From contig CP011077.1 of NCBI GenBank assembly GCA_000963575.1, positions 2,728,001-2,792,000 on the forward strand: DNA of 64,000 bases, in the 5' to 3' direction. Origin of the DNA: Klebsiella michiganensis (GTDB taxonomy: Bacteria > Pseudomonadota > Gammaproteobacteria > Enterobacterales > Enterobacteriaceae). The notes beneath the pieces were generated by a model, which was not told the DNA's origin, searched no databases, and was given only the letters and a program-made list of their open reading frames with translations. Position numbers and translations under genes: made by a program. Shown one piece after another: positions 25,907 to 34,393 of this stretch (positions within the stretch are counted from its first letter, which is position 1; the number at the start of each line of letters is the position of its first letter).

Positions 25907-25920
25907 ATTGTATGTACAAT
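25907..25920. promoter_or_regulatory. HutC-type operator before the importer/lyase operon
   Basis: ATTGTATGTACAAT has the symmetric arms ATTGTA/TACAAT and matches the CTTGTATGTACAAG form known for HutC in Pseudomonas at 12 of 14 bases. The rest of the gap 25841–26335 is A+T-rich and holds the hutU promoter; I see no gene in it. Confidence 0.65.
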
Positions 25921-26234
25921 CTGCAAAGCCTGTGCCATAACAAAAACGCAACATTGAAATAAAGACAATTTATTGTTTAAAAACAAATATATGTTTGTTT
26001 TATTAAATTTTAAATGTGATCAAGGCGTGATTTTTATCAGGATTAAACGGTGCCTTACGGGCGATTTTCCAGCTATCCGAACTGCTATTTTTGCCCTAAA
26101 AAGGATCAATCTCTTTGTAAAGAGCGCCAAAATGGTGCGACACAGGATAAAAAAGAAACGATATATGATGTAACTACTCGAGAGATGCGCATTAACACCA
26201 TGATTTTAAACAACTAAAAAATCAATGTCGCGCC

Positions 26235-26267
26235 TGGCATCAAATATGCTAATCATGTATATACAAG
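26235..26267 (+). promoter_or_regulatory. hutU control region: -24/-12-like promoter and HutC-type operator
   Basis: TGGCATCAAATATGCT (26235–26250) has the GG and GC doublets 12 bases apart as in sigma-54 promoters (consensus TGGCAC-N5-TTGCW). Directly after it lies CATGTATATACAAG (26254–26267), where a repressor would cover the start point. The operator is well supported; the sigma-54 reading is tentative. Confidence 0.5.
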
Positions 26268-26335
26268 CAAACGAAAAAATGACATGGTATTTTTCGTGAG
26301 CACTTTCCCCGTTATCCCAAAACAAGGTGAACCCC

Positions 26336-28012
26336 ATGAAGAGTGAGTTTTCTCGTTATCGTGATGTTGAAATCAGGGCGCCGCGCGGCACGAAGCTGAA
26401 TGCAAAAAGCTGGCTGACGGAAGCCCCGCTGCGCATGCTGATGAATAACCTCGATCCGGATGTGGCTGAAAACCCGAAAGAACTGGTGGTTTACGGCGGC
26501 ATAGGCCGGGCGGCGAGAAACTGGGAATGCTACGACAAAATGGTCGAAGCCCTTAAGGCGCTAAATGAAGACGAAACCCTGCTGGTGCAGTCCGGCAAGC
26601 CGGTTGGCGTCTTTAAAACCCACGCCAATGCCCCCCGCGTGCTAATTGCCAACTCTAACCTGGTGCCGCACTGGGCTAACTGGGAACACTTTAATGAACT
26701 GGACGCCAAAGGGCTGGCGATGTATGGCCAGATGACCGCCGGGTCATGGATCTACATCGGCAGTCAGGGCATCGTGCAGGGCACCTATGAAACCTTCGTT
26801 GAAGCAGGCCGCCAGCACTATAACGGCTCCCTGACCGGTCGCTGGGTGCTCACCGCAGGCCTCGGCGGCATGGGCGGCGCGCAGCCTCTGGCCGCGACCC
26901 TGGCCGGCGCCTGTTCACTGAACATTGAATGCCAGCAGTCCCGCATCGACTTCCGCCTGCGCACGGGCTATGTGGACGAGCAGGCCAAAGATCTGGATGA
27001 CGCCCTCGCCCGCCTCAAACGTTACACCAGCGAAGGGAAAGCCGTTTCTATCGCCCTGCACGGTAATGCCGCAGAAATTCTGCCTGAGCTGGTGAAGCGT
27101 GGCGTTCGCCCGGACATGGTTACCGACCAGACCAGCGCCCACGACCCGCTCAACGGCTATCTGCCAGTGGGCTGGAGCTGGGAAGAGTACCGCGAGCGCG
27201 CGGCCGTTGAGCCTGCGGTGGTCACTCAGGTCGCGAAGGCGTCCATGGCGGAACATGTAAAAGCGATGCTCGCCTTCCAGCAGCAGGGCATTCCGACCTT
27301 TGATTACGGCAACAACATTCGCCAAATGGCGAAAGAGATGGGCGTCAGTAACGCCTTTGATTTCCCGGGCTTTGTGCCGGCTTACATTCGACCGCTGTTC
27401 TGCCGCGGGATCGGGCCTTTCCGCTGGGCCGCACTGTCCGGCAACCCGGAAGATATTTATCGCACAGACGCCAAGGTCAAAGAGCTGATCCCGGACGACA
27501 AGCATCTGCACCGCTGGCTGGACATGGCCAAAGAGCGCATTAGCTTCCAGGGTCTGCCGGCGCGTATCTGCTGGGTCGGCCTGGGCCAGCGCGCCAAACT
27601 CGGGCTGGCATTTAACGAAATGGTCAGAAGCGGCGAGCTGTCTGCGCCTATCGTCATTGGCCGCGATCACCTTGACTCCGGCTCGGTGGCAAGCCCGAAC
27701 CGCGAAACCGAATCAATGCAGGATGGCTCTGATGCGGTATCCGACTGGCCGCTGCTGAACGCCCTGCTGAACACGGCGAGCGGCGCGACCTGGGTTTCCC
27801 TGCACCACGGCGGCGGCGTCGGGATGGGCTTCTCGCAGCACTCCGGCATGGTTATTGTCTGCGACGGCACCGATGAAGCTGCAGAACGTATTGCTCGCGT
27901 GCTGAACAACGACCCGGCCACCGGCGTAATGCGCCACGCGGATGCGGGCTATGATATTGCTATCGAGTGCGCCAAAGAGCATGGTCTGAACCTGCCAATG
28001 CTGGCGAAGTAG
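26336..28012 (+). CDS. hutU: urocanate hydratase
   Basis: A 558-aa NAD+-dependent enzyme converting urocanate to 4-imidazolone-5-propionate. The ATG at 26336 has AAGG eight bases upstream; an in-frame GTG three codons earlier is not needed. Characteristic stretches: KSWLTEAPLRMLMNNLDPDV near the start, YGGIGRAARNW, TAGLGGMGGAQPLA for NAD binding, VTDQTSAHDPLNGY, and PLFCRGIGPFRW. Length and sequence are those of ordinary HutU. It heads hutU-hutI-hutG (51-base gap to hutI). No hutH follows, unlike in Klebsiella. Confidence 0.96.
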   Translation: MKSEFSRYRDVEIRAPRGTKLNAKSWLTEAPLRMLMNNLDPDVAENPKELVVYGGIGRAARNWECYDKMVEALKALNEDETLLVQSGKPVGVFKTHANAPRVLIANSNLVPHWANWEHFNELDAKGLAMYGQMTAGSWIYIGSQGIVQGTYETFVEAGRQHYNGSLTGRWVLTAGLGGMGGAQPLAATLAGACSLNIECQQSRIDFRLRTGYVDEQAKDLDDALARLKRYTSEGKAVSIALHGNAAEILPELVKRGVRPDMVTDQTSAHDPLNGYLPVGWSWEEYRERAAVEPAVVTQVAKASMAEHVKAMLAFQQQGIPTFDYGNNIRQMAKEMGVSNAFDFPGFVPAYIRPLFCRGIGPFRWAALSGNPEDIYRTDAKVKELIPDDKHLHRWLDMAKERISFQGLPARICWVGLGQRAKLGLAFNEMVRSGELSAPIVIGRDHLDSGSVASPNRETESMQDGSDAVSDWPLLNALLNTASGATWVSLHHGGGVGMGFSQHSGMVIVCDGTDEAAERIARVLNNDPATGVMRHADAGYDIAIECAKEHGLNLPMLAK

Positions 28013-28063
28013 TTCCCCTGTGGCGCGGCACTCGCCGCGCCCTGTCCAGATGAGAGAGATCTT

Positions 28064-29272
28064 ATGCGGATTTTATGGCGTAACTGCCGCATCACCACCA
28101 TGGTCAACGGCCAGTACAACCTTATCGAAGACGCGGCTTTGCTCACCGAAGGTGACAAAATTGCCTGGGTGGGCCCTTATAGCCAGCGTCCCGACCAGCC
28201 TTATGACGAAGAGCAGGATCTGCACGGCAAGCTTGTCACCCCCGGACTTATTGACTGCCACACCCATAGCGTGTTCGGCGGCAACCGCAGTCAGGAATTT
28301 GAGATGCGCCTGAACGGTGCAACCTACGCGGATATTGCCGCAGCGGGCGGAGGTATCGCCAGCACGGTGAAAGCCACGCGGCAGGCGAGCGAAGCCGAAC
28401 TTCTGACAAGCGCCAGCCGCCGCATTGATGCGCTGCGCAAAGACGGCGTCACTACCCTGGAAGTGAAATCAGGCTACGGCCTCAGCTTTGAAGACGAGCG
28501 CAAAATGCTGCGCGTGATCCGCCAGCTGGCGCAAAGCCTGCCGCTGACGATTTACAGCACCTGCCTGGCCGCCCACGCCCTGCCCCCGGAATACAAAGAC
28601 CGCAGCGATGACTTTATCGCCAACGTATGTGACCGCTGGTTGCCAGACCTGCATCGCGAAGGGCTAGTGGACGCCGTGGATGCCTTTTGCGAACACCTGG
28701 CCTTTTCGGTGCCGCAGGTTGAACGCGTTTTTGTGAAAGCCCATGAGCTGGGCCTGCCGGTCAAGCTTCATGCCGAACAGCTTTCGCTGCTCCACGGCGC
28801 GGGGCTCGCCGCCCGACATAATGCGCTTTCTGCCGACCACCTCGAATATCTCTGCGAGGAGGATATTCGACTGATGGCAGAGCATGGCACAACCGCCGTC
28901 CTGCTGCCTGGGGCATTTTACTTCCTGCGCGAAACGCAGAAACCGCCGGTTTCGCTGCTGCGTAAACATTATGTGCCGATGGCTATTTCCAGCGATCTCA
29001 ATCCCGGTACTTCCCCGGTGCAGTCGCTGCGGCTAATGATGAATATGGCCTGCACGCTGTTTGGCCTGACGCCGGAAGAGGCGCTGGCGGGGGTGACGCT
29101 GAATGCGGCGCGGGCGCTTGGAATTAGTGAGAAAACGGGCACCCTTGAAGCCGGTAAAGAAGCAAGCTTTGTTGCGTGGGAAATAGACCATCCCGCCGAG
29201 CTGAGCTACTGGCTGGGCGGCACGCTCTCCAAACGGGTTATCTATCACGGGAAAGAGGTGTGGAATGATTAA
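28064..29272 (+). CDS. hutI: imidazolonepropionase
   Basis: A 402-aa amidohydrolase that opens 4-imidazolone-5-propionate to N-formimino-L-glutamate. Metal-site motifs: DCHTHSVFGGNR (HxH) at ~65–76, KLHAEQ with a His at ~240, and SSDLNPGTSP with the metal-binding Asp at ~315. It has a good ribosome-binding site (GAGAGA) and overlaps hutG by eight bases. Confidence 0.95.
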   Translation: MRILWRNCRITTMVNGQYNLIEDAALLTEGDKIAWVGPYSQRPDQPYDEEQDLHGKLVTPGLIDCHTHSVFGGNRSQEFEMRLNGATYADIAAAGGGIASTVKATRQASEAELLTSASRRIDALRKDGVTTLEVKSGYGLSFEDERKMLRVIRQLAQSLPLTIYSTCLAAHALPPEYKDRSDDFIANVCDRWLPDLHREGLVDAVDAFCEHLAFSVPQVERVFVKAHELGLPVKLHAEQLSLLHGAGLAARHNALSADHLEYLCEEDIRLMAEHGTTAVLLPGAFYFLRETQKPPVSLLRKHYVPMAISSDLNPGTSPVQSLRLMMNMACTLFGLTPEEALAGVTLNAARALGISEKTGTLEAGKEASFVAWEIDHPAELSYWLGGTLSKRVIYHGKEVWND

Positions 29273-30062
29273 GGGCTTTGAGCTTTATCAGGGCAAGCTG
29301 CCGCTGCTTATCAGCATGCCGCATCCCGGTACACAATTAACGCCGGAAGTGGCGACCGGGCTGACGGCACGGGCCAAAAAACTGGAAGATACCGACTGGC
29401 ATATTCCCAAACTTTACCAACCGATACGCGAAATGGGTGCCAGCATACTCAGCGCCAACTACTCCCGCTACGTGGTTGATTTGAACCGCCCGTCGGACGA
29501 TAAGCCGCTGTACGCCACCGCCACCACCGGGCTTTATCCGGACATCTTTTTCGACGGCGAACCGCTGTTCGAGGCGGGAAAATCCCCTGACAAGCAGGCC
29601 AGAGCCGACATCCTGACCACTATCTGGCAGCCGTATCATCAGGCACTTGCCCAGGAACTGGCAAGACTGAAAGAAACCTTTGGCTATGCGTTGCTGTGGG
29701 ACGCGCATTCCATCAAATCGGTGGTACCGCGCCTGTTTGATGGCCGCCTGCCGGATCTTAACTTCGGTACCGCGGACGGCACCAGCTGTGCCCCGTCGCT
29801 GAGCGCGGAATTGCTGCAAGCCAGTGAAGCTTTCAGCGGCTACAGCAAAGTGCTGAACGGGCGGTTCAAAGGGGGCCACATCACGCGCCACTACGGTGCG
29901 CCACAGCAAAATATTCATGCCGTGCAGCTGGAGGTGGCGCAGGATTGCTACATGGATGAAGAGAGTTTTGCCTGGTCTGAGGAAAAAGGGGCGCAGTTCC
30001 AGCAGGTGCTAACCCGGCTGATTGAAACCGCCCTTGCCTGGGGACAGCGGCACTACGGCTAG
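29265..30062 (+). CDS. hutG: N-formylglutamate deformylase
   Basis: A 265-aa enzyme hydrolysing N-formyl-L-glutamate to glutamate and formate, the last step of the five-step pathway. The NFGase family patterns LLISMPHPGTQL, DTDWHI, YSRYVVDLNR, LLWDAHSIKS and GGHITRHYG are present and hold the metal-binding His and Glu/Asp. This is the formylglutamate type and not the arginase-like formiminoglutamase also called HutG, which fits the presence of hutF. Confidence 0.94.
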   Translation: MIKGFELYQGKLPLLISMPHPGTQLTPEVATGLTARAKKLEDTDWHIPKLYQPIREMGASILSANYSRYVVDLNRPSDDKPLYATATTGLYPDIFFDGEPLFEAGKSPDKQARADILTTIWQPYHQALAQELARLKETFGYALLWDAHSIKSVVPRLFDGRLPDLNFGTADGTSCAPSLSAELLQASEAFSGYSKVLNGRFKGGHITRHYGAPQQNIHAVQLEVAQDCYMDEESFAWSEEKGAQFQQVLTRLIETALAWGQRHYG

Positions 30063-30102
30063 CCCTCTTGACTTAATTTGTTAAGAGCGTACTTTTCAGG
30101 AC

Positions 30103-31083
30103 ATGAAAACGATTCTGGTTATTGTCCCTGACGGCGGCATGCTGTTCGAAGCCGCCGGTATCGCCGATATTCTGATGCAGGCTAATCGCCTGCATGCGGA
30201 AGCGTTGCCCGAGCCTCGCTACCGCATCAGTATCGCCACCACTCAGCCCCACCACGTTGTGCACGGCATGTCCGGCCTGAACCTGCTGGCCGACCACCGG
30301 CTGGCCGACCTCGATCCCAATGAGCCTCGCGATACCATCATGGTCACCGGCAAAGGTCAGAGCGAGCCGGAAGGCAGCGCGGTGGTCGAATGGCTATGCC
30401 GGGCGGCGCCAAATACCCAGCGCATTGCCTCGGTTTGCGGCGGCGCTATGCTGCTGGCCCGCGCCGGTTTGCTGGATGGCCGTCGGGCAACCACCCACTG
30501 GCGAATGCTGGAAGAGATGCAGGCCAGGTGGCCACAAATCAAAGTGGAAGGCGGCCCTTTATATATTCAGGACGGCCCGGTGTGGACGTCCGGCGGCGTC
30601 AGTTCCGGCTTTGACCTCACCCTGGCATTGGTAGAGGCGGATTACGGTTTTACTCTCGCCCGTGACGTCGCTCAGGATCTAGTGATGTACCTCCATCGCC
30701 CCGGCGGGCAGCTGCAGTTTAGCCGCTACCATCTGCGCCAGGCGGCCAACACCGGGCCGATAAGCCAGCTCCAGGACTGGCTGCTGGATAACCTGGCGGA
30801 TGATTTGTCGGTAGAAAAACTGGCGGAGCGGGTTGCCATGAGTCCGCGTAATTTTACCCGCGTCTTTACCCGGGAAACCGGCGTCACGCCCGCCCGCTAT
30901 GTGGAAGAAGCCAGACTGGCCGCCGCCCGCCATCATCTTGAGCAGTCGAACGACACCCTGGAACGGGTGGCCTGCGCCTCAGGTTTTGGCACCGCCATTA
31001 ATCTGCGCCGCGTCTTTGAGCGGCAACTTCACCTTACGCCGGGGGAATACCGCGAACGCTTCCACTGCCGGAAGTTGGCATGA
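30103..31083 (+). CDS. GlxA-type AraC-family regulator with DJ-1/PfpI domain
   Basis: A 326-aa regulator. Residues ~1–185 are a DJ-1/PfpI (GATase-1-like) sensor with the elbow ASVCGGAMLLARAGLLDG; the C-terminal ~100 residues carry two AraC helix-turn-helices (SVEKLAERVAMSPRNFTRVF, VACASGFGTAINLRRVF). The same architecture is used by GbdR and CdhR, which sense glycine betaine and carnitine in Pseudomonas. It starts 40 bases after hutG and may be cotranscribed. Its target could be the GAPDH gene downstream or the betaine-type operon; this is inferred from position only. Confidence 0.88.
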   Translation: MKTILVIVPDGGMLFEAAGIADILMQANRLHAEALPEPRYRISIATTQPHHVVHGMSGLNLLADHRLADLDPNEPRDTIMVTGKGQSEPEGSAVVEWLCRAAPNTQRIASVCGGAMLLARAGLLDGRRATTHWRMLEEMQARWPQIKVEGGPLYIQDGPVWTSGGVSSGFDLTLALVEADYGFTLARDVAQDLVMYLHRPGGQLQFSRYHLRQAANTGPISQLQDWLLDNLADDLSVEKLAERVAMSPRNFTRVFTRETGVTPARYVEEARLAAARHHLEQSNDTLERVACASGFGTAINLRRVFERQLHLTPGEYRERFHCRKLA

Positions 31084-31161
31084 ATTGATCCTTTTTTGTC
31101 ATTTACGCCATTTCACTCTGGGCCTACTCTGACTCCAGACATTCAAGAGAAGGAGTGAATC

Positions 31162-32172
31162 ATGGTTAAGGTCGGGATTAATGGTTTTGGCAGAATAGGA
31201 CGCAACGTGCTGCGCGCTGCCCTGGGTAACCCCAATATTGAGATCGTGGCAATCAACGATCTGACGGACAGCAAAACCCTTGCGCACCTGTTAAAACACG
31301 ACTCGCTGATGGGCAAACTGCCCGCGCCGGTAGAGGCCTCTGAAGGGTTGCTGCACGTTGACGGCAAGCCGGTCCGCGTATTCAGCGAAAGAGATCCGGC
31401 GCAGATCCCGTGGCGTGACGTCGGCGTAGATATTGTTATCGAGGCCACCGGCTTTTTTACCAGCCGCGAAAAAGCAGAAGTACACATCACCCACGGCGGC
31501 GCAAAACGCGTGATCATTTCTGCCCCGGGTAAAGATGACGACCTGACCATTGTGCTGGGCGTGAACCACGAAAGCTACGACCCACAGAAACACTTTGTGG
31601 TCAGCAACGGCAGCTGTACCACCAACGGCCTTGCCCCTGCCGCGCAGGTACTGCATCAGGCATTCGGCATTGAACACGGGCTGATGAACACCACACACGC
31701 CTACACCAACAGCCAGGCGCTGCACGACCAGCCGGAAAAAGACCTGCGCGGCGCGCGTGCGGCGGCGCTGTCGATTGTGCCTTATTCCAGCGGCGCGGCT
31801 AAAGCCCTCGGCAAGGTTATTCCTGAACTTGACGGTCGCCTGACCGGTTATTCTCTGCGTGTACCGGTGCCGGTGGTGTCTATCGTCGATTTAACCGTGA
31901 CGCTCAAACGCGATGTCACGGCGGAAGAGGTTAACGCGGCGTTCCGTAAAGCCGCTGAAGCTGGCCCGCTGAAAGACATCCTGGGCTACAGCGATGAACC
32001 GCTGGTCTCCAGCGATTATCAGGGTGACCCGCGCTCTTCCATTATTGATGGGCTTTCAACCCTGGTGATTGGCGGTAACCTGGTGAAAATTCTGGCCTGG
32101 TACGACAACGAATGGGGCTTCTCTAACCGCCTGGTTGATCTTGCCCTGCTGATGGATAAACGCGGACTGTAA
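31162..32172 (+). CDS. type I glyceraldehyde-3-phosphate dehydrogenase paralogue
   Basis: A 336-aa NAD(P)-dependent phosphorylating GAPDH. INGFGRIGRN binds the cofactor, SNGSCTTN carries the catalytic Cys (the usual SNASCTTN has Ala for Gly), and THAYTNSQ carries the His partner. PYSSGAAKALGKVIPEL and WYDNEWGFSNR are conserved. It differs clearly from the enterobacterial housekeeping GapA and looks like GapB/GapC-type secondary copies. It is preceded by GAAGGAG. The reason for its place after the hut genes is not evident. Confidence 0.92.
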   Translation: MVKVGINGFGRIGRNVLRAALGNPNIEIVAINDLTDSKTLAHLLKHDSLMGKLPAPVEASEGLLHVDGKPVRVFSERDPAQIPWRDVGVDIVIEATGFFTSREKAEVHITHGGAKRVIISAPGKDDDLTIVLGVNHESYDPQKHFVVSNGSCTTNGLAPAAQVLHQAFGIEHGLMNTTHAYTNSQALHDQPEKDLRGARAAALSIVPYSSGAAKALGKVIPELDGRLTGYSLRVPVPVVSIVDLTVTLKRDVTAEEVNAAFRKAAEAGPLKDILGYSDEPLVSSDYQGDPRSSIIDGLSTLVIGGNLVKILAWYDNEWGFSNRLVDLALLMDKRGL

Positions 32173-32188
32173 AGTTACCTGAAATGAA

Positions 32189-32372
32189 AAAGCCAGCCTT
32201 GCGGCTGGCTTGATTGCTGACAAAGAGGGAAAAAGCGTGGTTTTTCCCTCTTTGTGTTTATCAGCTGAAAATCAATGAATTGATTTTCCTGTTTATTTTT
32301 CTGGCGACACATTGCAGAATTTTATCCGCATGAGATTTGTCATCAGTCTAAAGCCAGCCTTGCGGCTGGCTT
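32189..32372. repeat. structured noncoding element, copy 2, bounded by duplicated terminator hairpins
   Basis: A 138-base core (32212–32349) lies between two identical 23-base hairpin copies with AGCCAGCC/GGCTGGCT arms (32189–32211 and 32350–32372). The core shares with copy 1 the CAAAGAGGG/CCCTCTTTG hairpin around AAAAAGCGTGG, the perfect GAAAATCAAT-GA-ATTGATTTTC hairpin (32267–32288), and the start TTGCTGAC and end TTTGTCATC-N-GTCTA. It lies between the convergent GAPDH and mqo genes. A separate CAGCCTCTG/CAGAGGCTG hairpin follows at 32381–32403. Confidence 0.75.
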
Positions 32373-32417
32373 TTTTATTGCAGCCTCTGCAATACAGAGG
32401 CTGGCTGAGGCGTAAAC

Positions 32418-34067
32418 TTACAGCGCCATATCGTGCTGGGTAGCCGCTTCCGCTTTCGCTTCGGCGGGTTTTGCCACCGGCGTTGCGCTCTGGTCGTTCA
32501 TTTGAATGACCGGGGGTTTGGTCAGCTGCAGCGTGGCTGCGGTGTCATCCCAGACCTTCTGCGTCAGCGCCGCGTTGCCGTTCATCTCCTGGCCGTAGCT
32601 TGGCACAACGGCGCGGATCTTGCTCTGCCACTCCGGAGAGTTGAACTGCTGCGGGAACATCTGCTTCAGCACGTTCAGCGTGATTGGTGCCGCGGTAGAG
32701 GCACCCGGGGATGCGCCCAGCAGAGCAGAAATGGTTTTCTGCTGGTCAACAACCACTTCGGTACCGAGCTTCAGTACGCCGCCTTTGTTCTCATCTTTTT
32801 TGATGATCTGCACGCGCTGGCCGGCCTGAATCAGTTTCCAGTCTTCTTTACGCGCCTGCGGGTAGTACTCTTTCAGCGCTTCAAAGCGATCTTCATCGCT
32901 CAGCATCACCTGACCAATCAGGTATTTCACCAGATCAAAGTTATCCAGACCTACATCGGTCATCGGCATAAAGTTGCTGGTGGTGGTGGTGCTCAGCAGA
33001 TCAAAGAAAGAGCCGTTTTTCAGGAATTTAGTGGAGAAGGTCGCGAACGGCCCGAACAGCACCACGCGCTTACCGTCGATAAAGCGGGCATCAATGTGCG
33101 GCACGGACATCGGTGGTGCACCCACGGAGGCCTGACCGTACACTTTTTCAAGATGCTGGCTGGTTACCGCCGGGTTTTCGGTCATCAGGAACGAGCCACC
33201 CACCGGGAAACCGGCGTAGTTTTTCGATTCCGGAATACCGGTTTCCTGCAGCAGCTTCAGCGCGCCGCCGCCTGCCCCGATAAAGACATATTTCGCATCG
33301 ATGGCGTGCTCTTTCCCGCTGGTCACGTCTTTGATGGTGACGTGCCAGGAATTATCGCCGTTGCGTTTGAAGTCGGTGACTTCAGAAGAGGTTTGCAGGG
33401 AGAAATTCGGGCTTTTTTTCAGGCTGCCGATCAGCTGGCGGGTAATTTCCCCGTAGTTAACGTCGGTACCCACTGGCGTCCAGGTTGCCGCCACTTTTTG
33501 ATTAGCATCGCGCCCTTCCATCACCAGCGGAGCCCACTGCTTAATTTGCTCGTGGTTAGTGGAGAATTTCATGCCCTGGAAAAGCGTTGTTTTCTGCAGC
33601 GCGGCATAGCGCTTGGTCAGATACTCAACGTTTTTATCGCCCCAGACAAAACTCATGTGAGGTGTGGAATTAATAAACGAATGCGGGTCGTTCAAAATAC
33701 CACGCTGAATTTGCGCGGACCAGAACTGACGAGAAATCATAAACTGTTCGTTAATTTCCAGCGCTTTGCTGACATCAATAGAACCATCCGGGCGCTCCGG
33801 AGTATAGTTCAGTTCCATATTTGCAGAGTGCCCGGTACCGGCGTTATTCCAGCCGTTAGAGGACTCAAGCGCCACGCCGTCAAGCTTCTCAACCATGACC
33901 TGTTTCCAGTCCGGCTGCAGTTCCTGGAGCCACGTCCCGAGAGAGGCGCTCATAATACCGCCGCCAATCAGCAGGAAGTCAGTTTTTTGCGTGGAATCAG
34001 CGTTAGCATAGCTAGCAGAGCTTACAAATAACGCCAGTGTTGTCAGAGAAATAATTGTCTTTTTCAT
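32418..34067 (-). CDS. mqo: malate:quinone oxidoreductase
   Basis: A ~549-aa FAD enzyme that oxidises malate to oxaloacetate and reduces quinone at the membrane. The ATG at 34067 gives MKKTIISLTTLALFVSSASYA, a signal-like hydrophobic N-terminus also present in E. coli Mqo; an ATG three codons upstream (34076) is in frame and neither has a strong ribosome-binding site. LLIGGGIMSASLGTWLQEL binds FAD; ESSNGWNNAGTGHSA, SFINSTPHMSFVWG and LLGASPGASTAAPI are family signatures. The C-terminal ~30 residues are an Ala/Glu/Pro-rich tail. Confidence 0.95.
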   Translation of the reverse strand: MKKTIISLTTLALFVSSASYANADSTQKTDFLLIGGGIMSASLGTWLQELQPDWKQVMVEKLDGVALESSNGWNNAGTGHSANMELNYTPERPDGSIDVSKALEINEQFMISRQFWSAQIQRGILNDPHSFINSTPHMSFVWGDKNVEYLTKRYAALQKTTLFQGMKFSTNHEQIKQWAPLVMEGRDANQKVAATWTPVGTDVNYGEITRQLIGSLKKSPNFSLQTSSEVTDFKRNGDNSWHVTIKDVTSGKEHAIDAKYVFIGAGGGALKLLQETGIPESKNYAGFPVGGSFLMTENPAVTSQHLEKVYGQASVGAPPMSVPHIDARFIDGKRVVLFGPFATFSTKFLKNGSFFDLLSTTTTSNFMPMTDVGLDNFDLVKYLIGQVMLSDEDRFEALKEYYPQARKEDWKLIQAGQRVQIIKKDENKGGVLKLGTEVVVDQQKTISALLGASPGASTAAPITLNVLKQMFPQQFNSPEWQSKIRAVVPSYGQEMNGNAALTQKVWDDTAATLQLTKPPVIQMNDQSATPVAKPAEAKAEAATQHDMAL

Positions 34068-34297
34068 TGCAGGCATAATAATTCTATTGCATCGCAGGTG
34101 AATGAAGTCTTTCTATGTTAACCCACTTTTACGATATTTTAAAATCTCATTCACATTCTTATTAATCCATACAATTAATGCCAATGATTTTTTTAATTAA
34201 AAAAACCAGACAACAGAAAACTTATTGGATTAATGAACAATAGAATAACCCGGATAATAGATTAATTATTTTAGACAGTTACGAGGATATCTGCAGA

Positions 34298-34346
34298 TAT
34301 AACCGCAGCAAAATCATCCTAGAAGACGATTCTGCTGCGGTATATG
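34298..34346 (-). other. long hairpin downstream of rdrB
   Basis: ACCGCAGCA/TGCTGCGGT arms (34302–34310 and 34333–34341) enclose a shorter imperfect stem (AATCATC/GACGATT). It lies about 50 bases after the rdrB stop, without a T run. The rest of the 327-base gap 34068–34393 is A+T-rich, presumably with the mqo promoter, and has no gene. Confidence 0.55.
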
Positions 34347-34393
34347 TTTGCCCGAATATCAGTCAACACGAGCGGCACAAAAAGACTATTTTT

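Noticed and set aside
26015..26030. CRP site (TGTGA half) upstream of hutU
   Set aside because: The second half reads CGTGA and not TCACA, so the site is not symmetric.
25973..26173. 66-aa frame between the ABC operon and hutU
   Set aside because: No ribosome-binding site, A+T-rich, lies in a promoter region; probably chance.
32433..34031. 532-aa open frame on the plus strand opposite mqo
   Set aside because: Antisense shadow of mqo, rich in His/Arg/Gln as such frames are; mqo itself is unmistakable.
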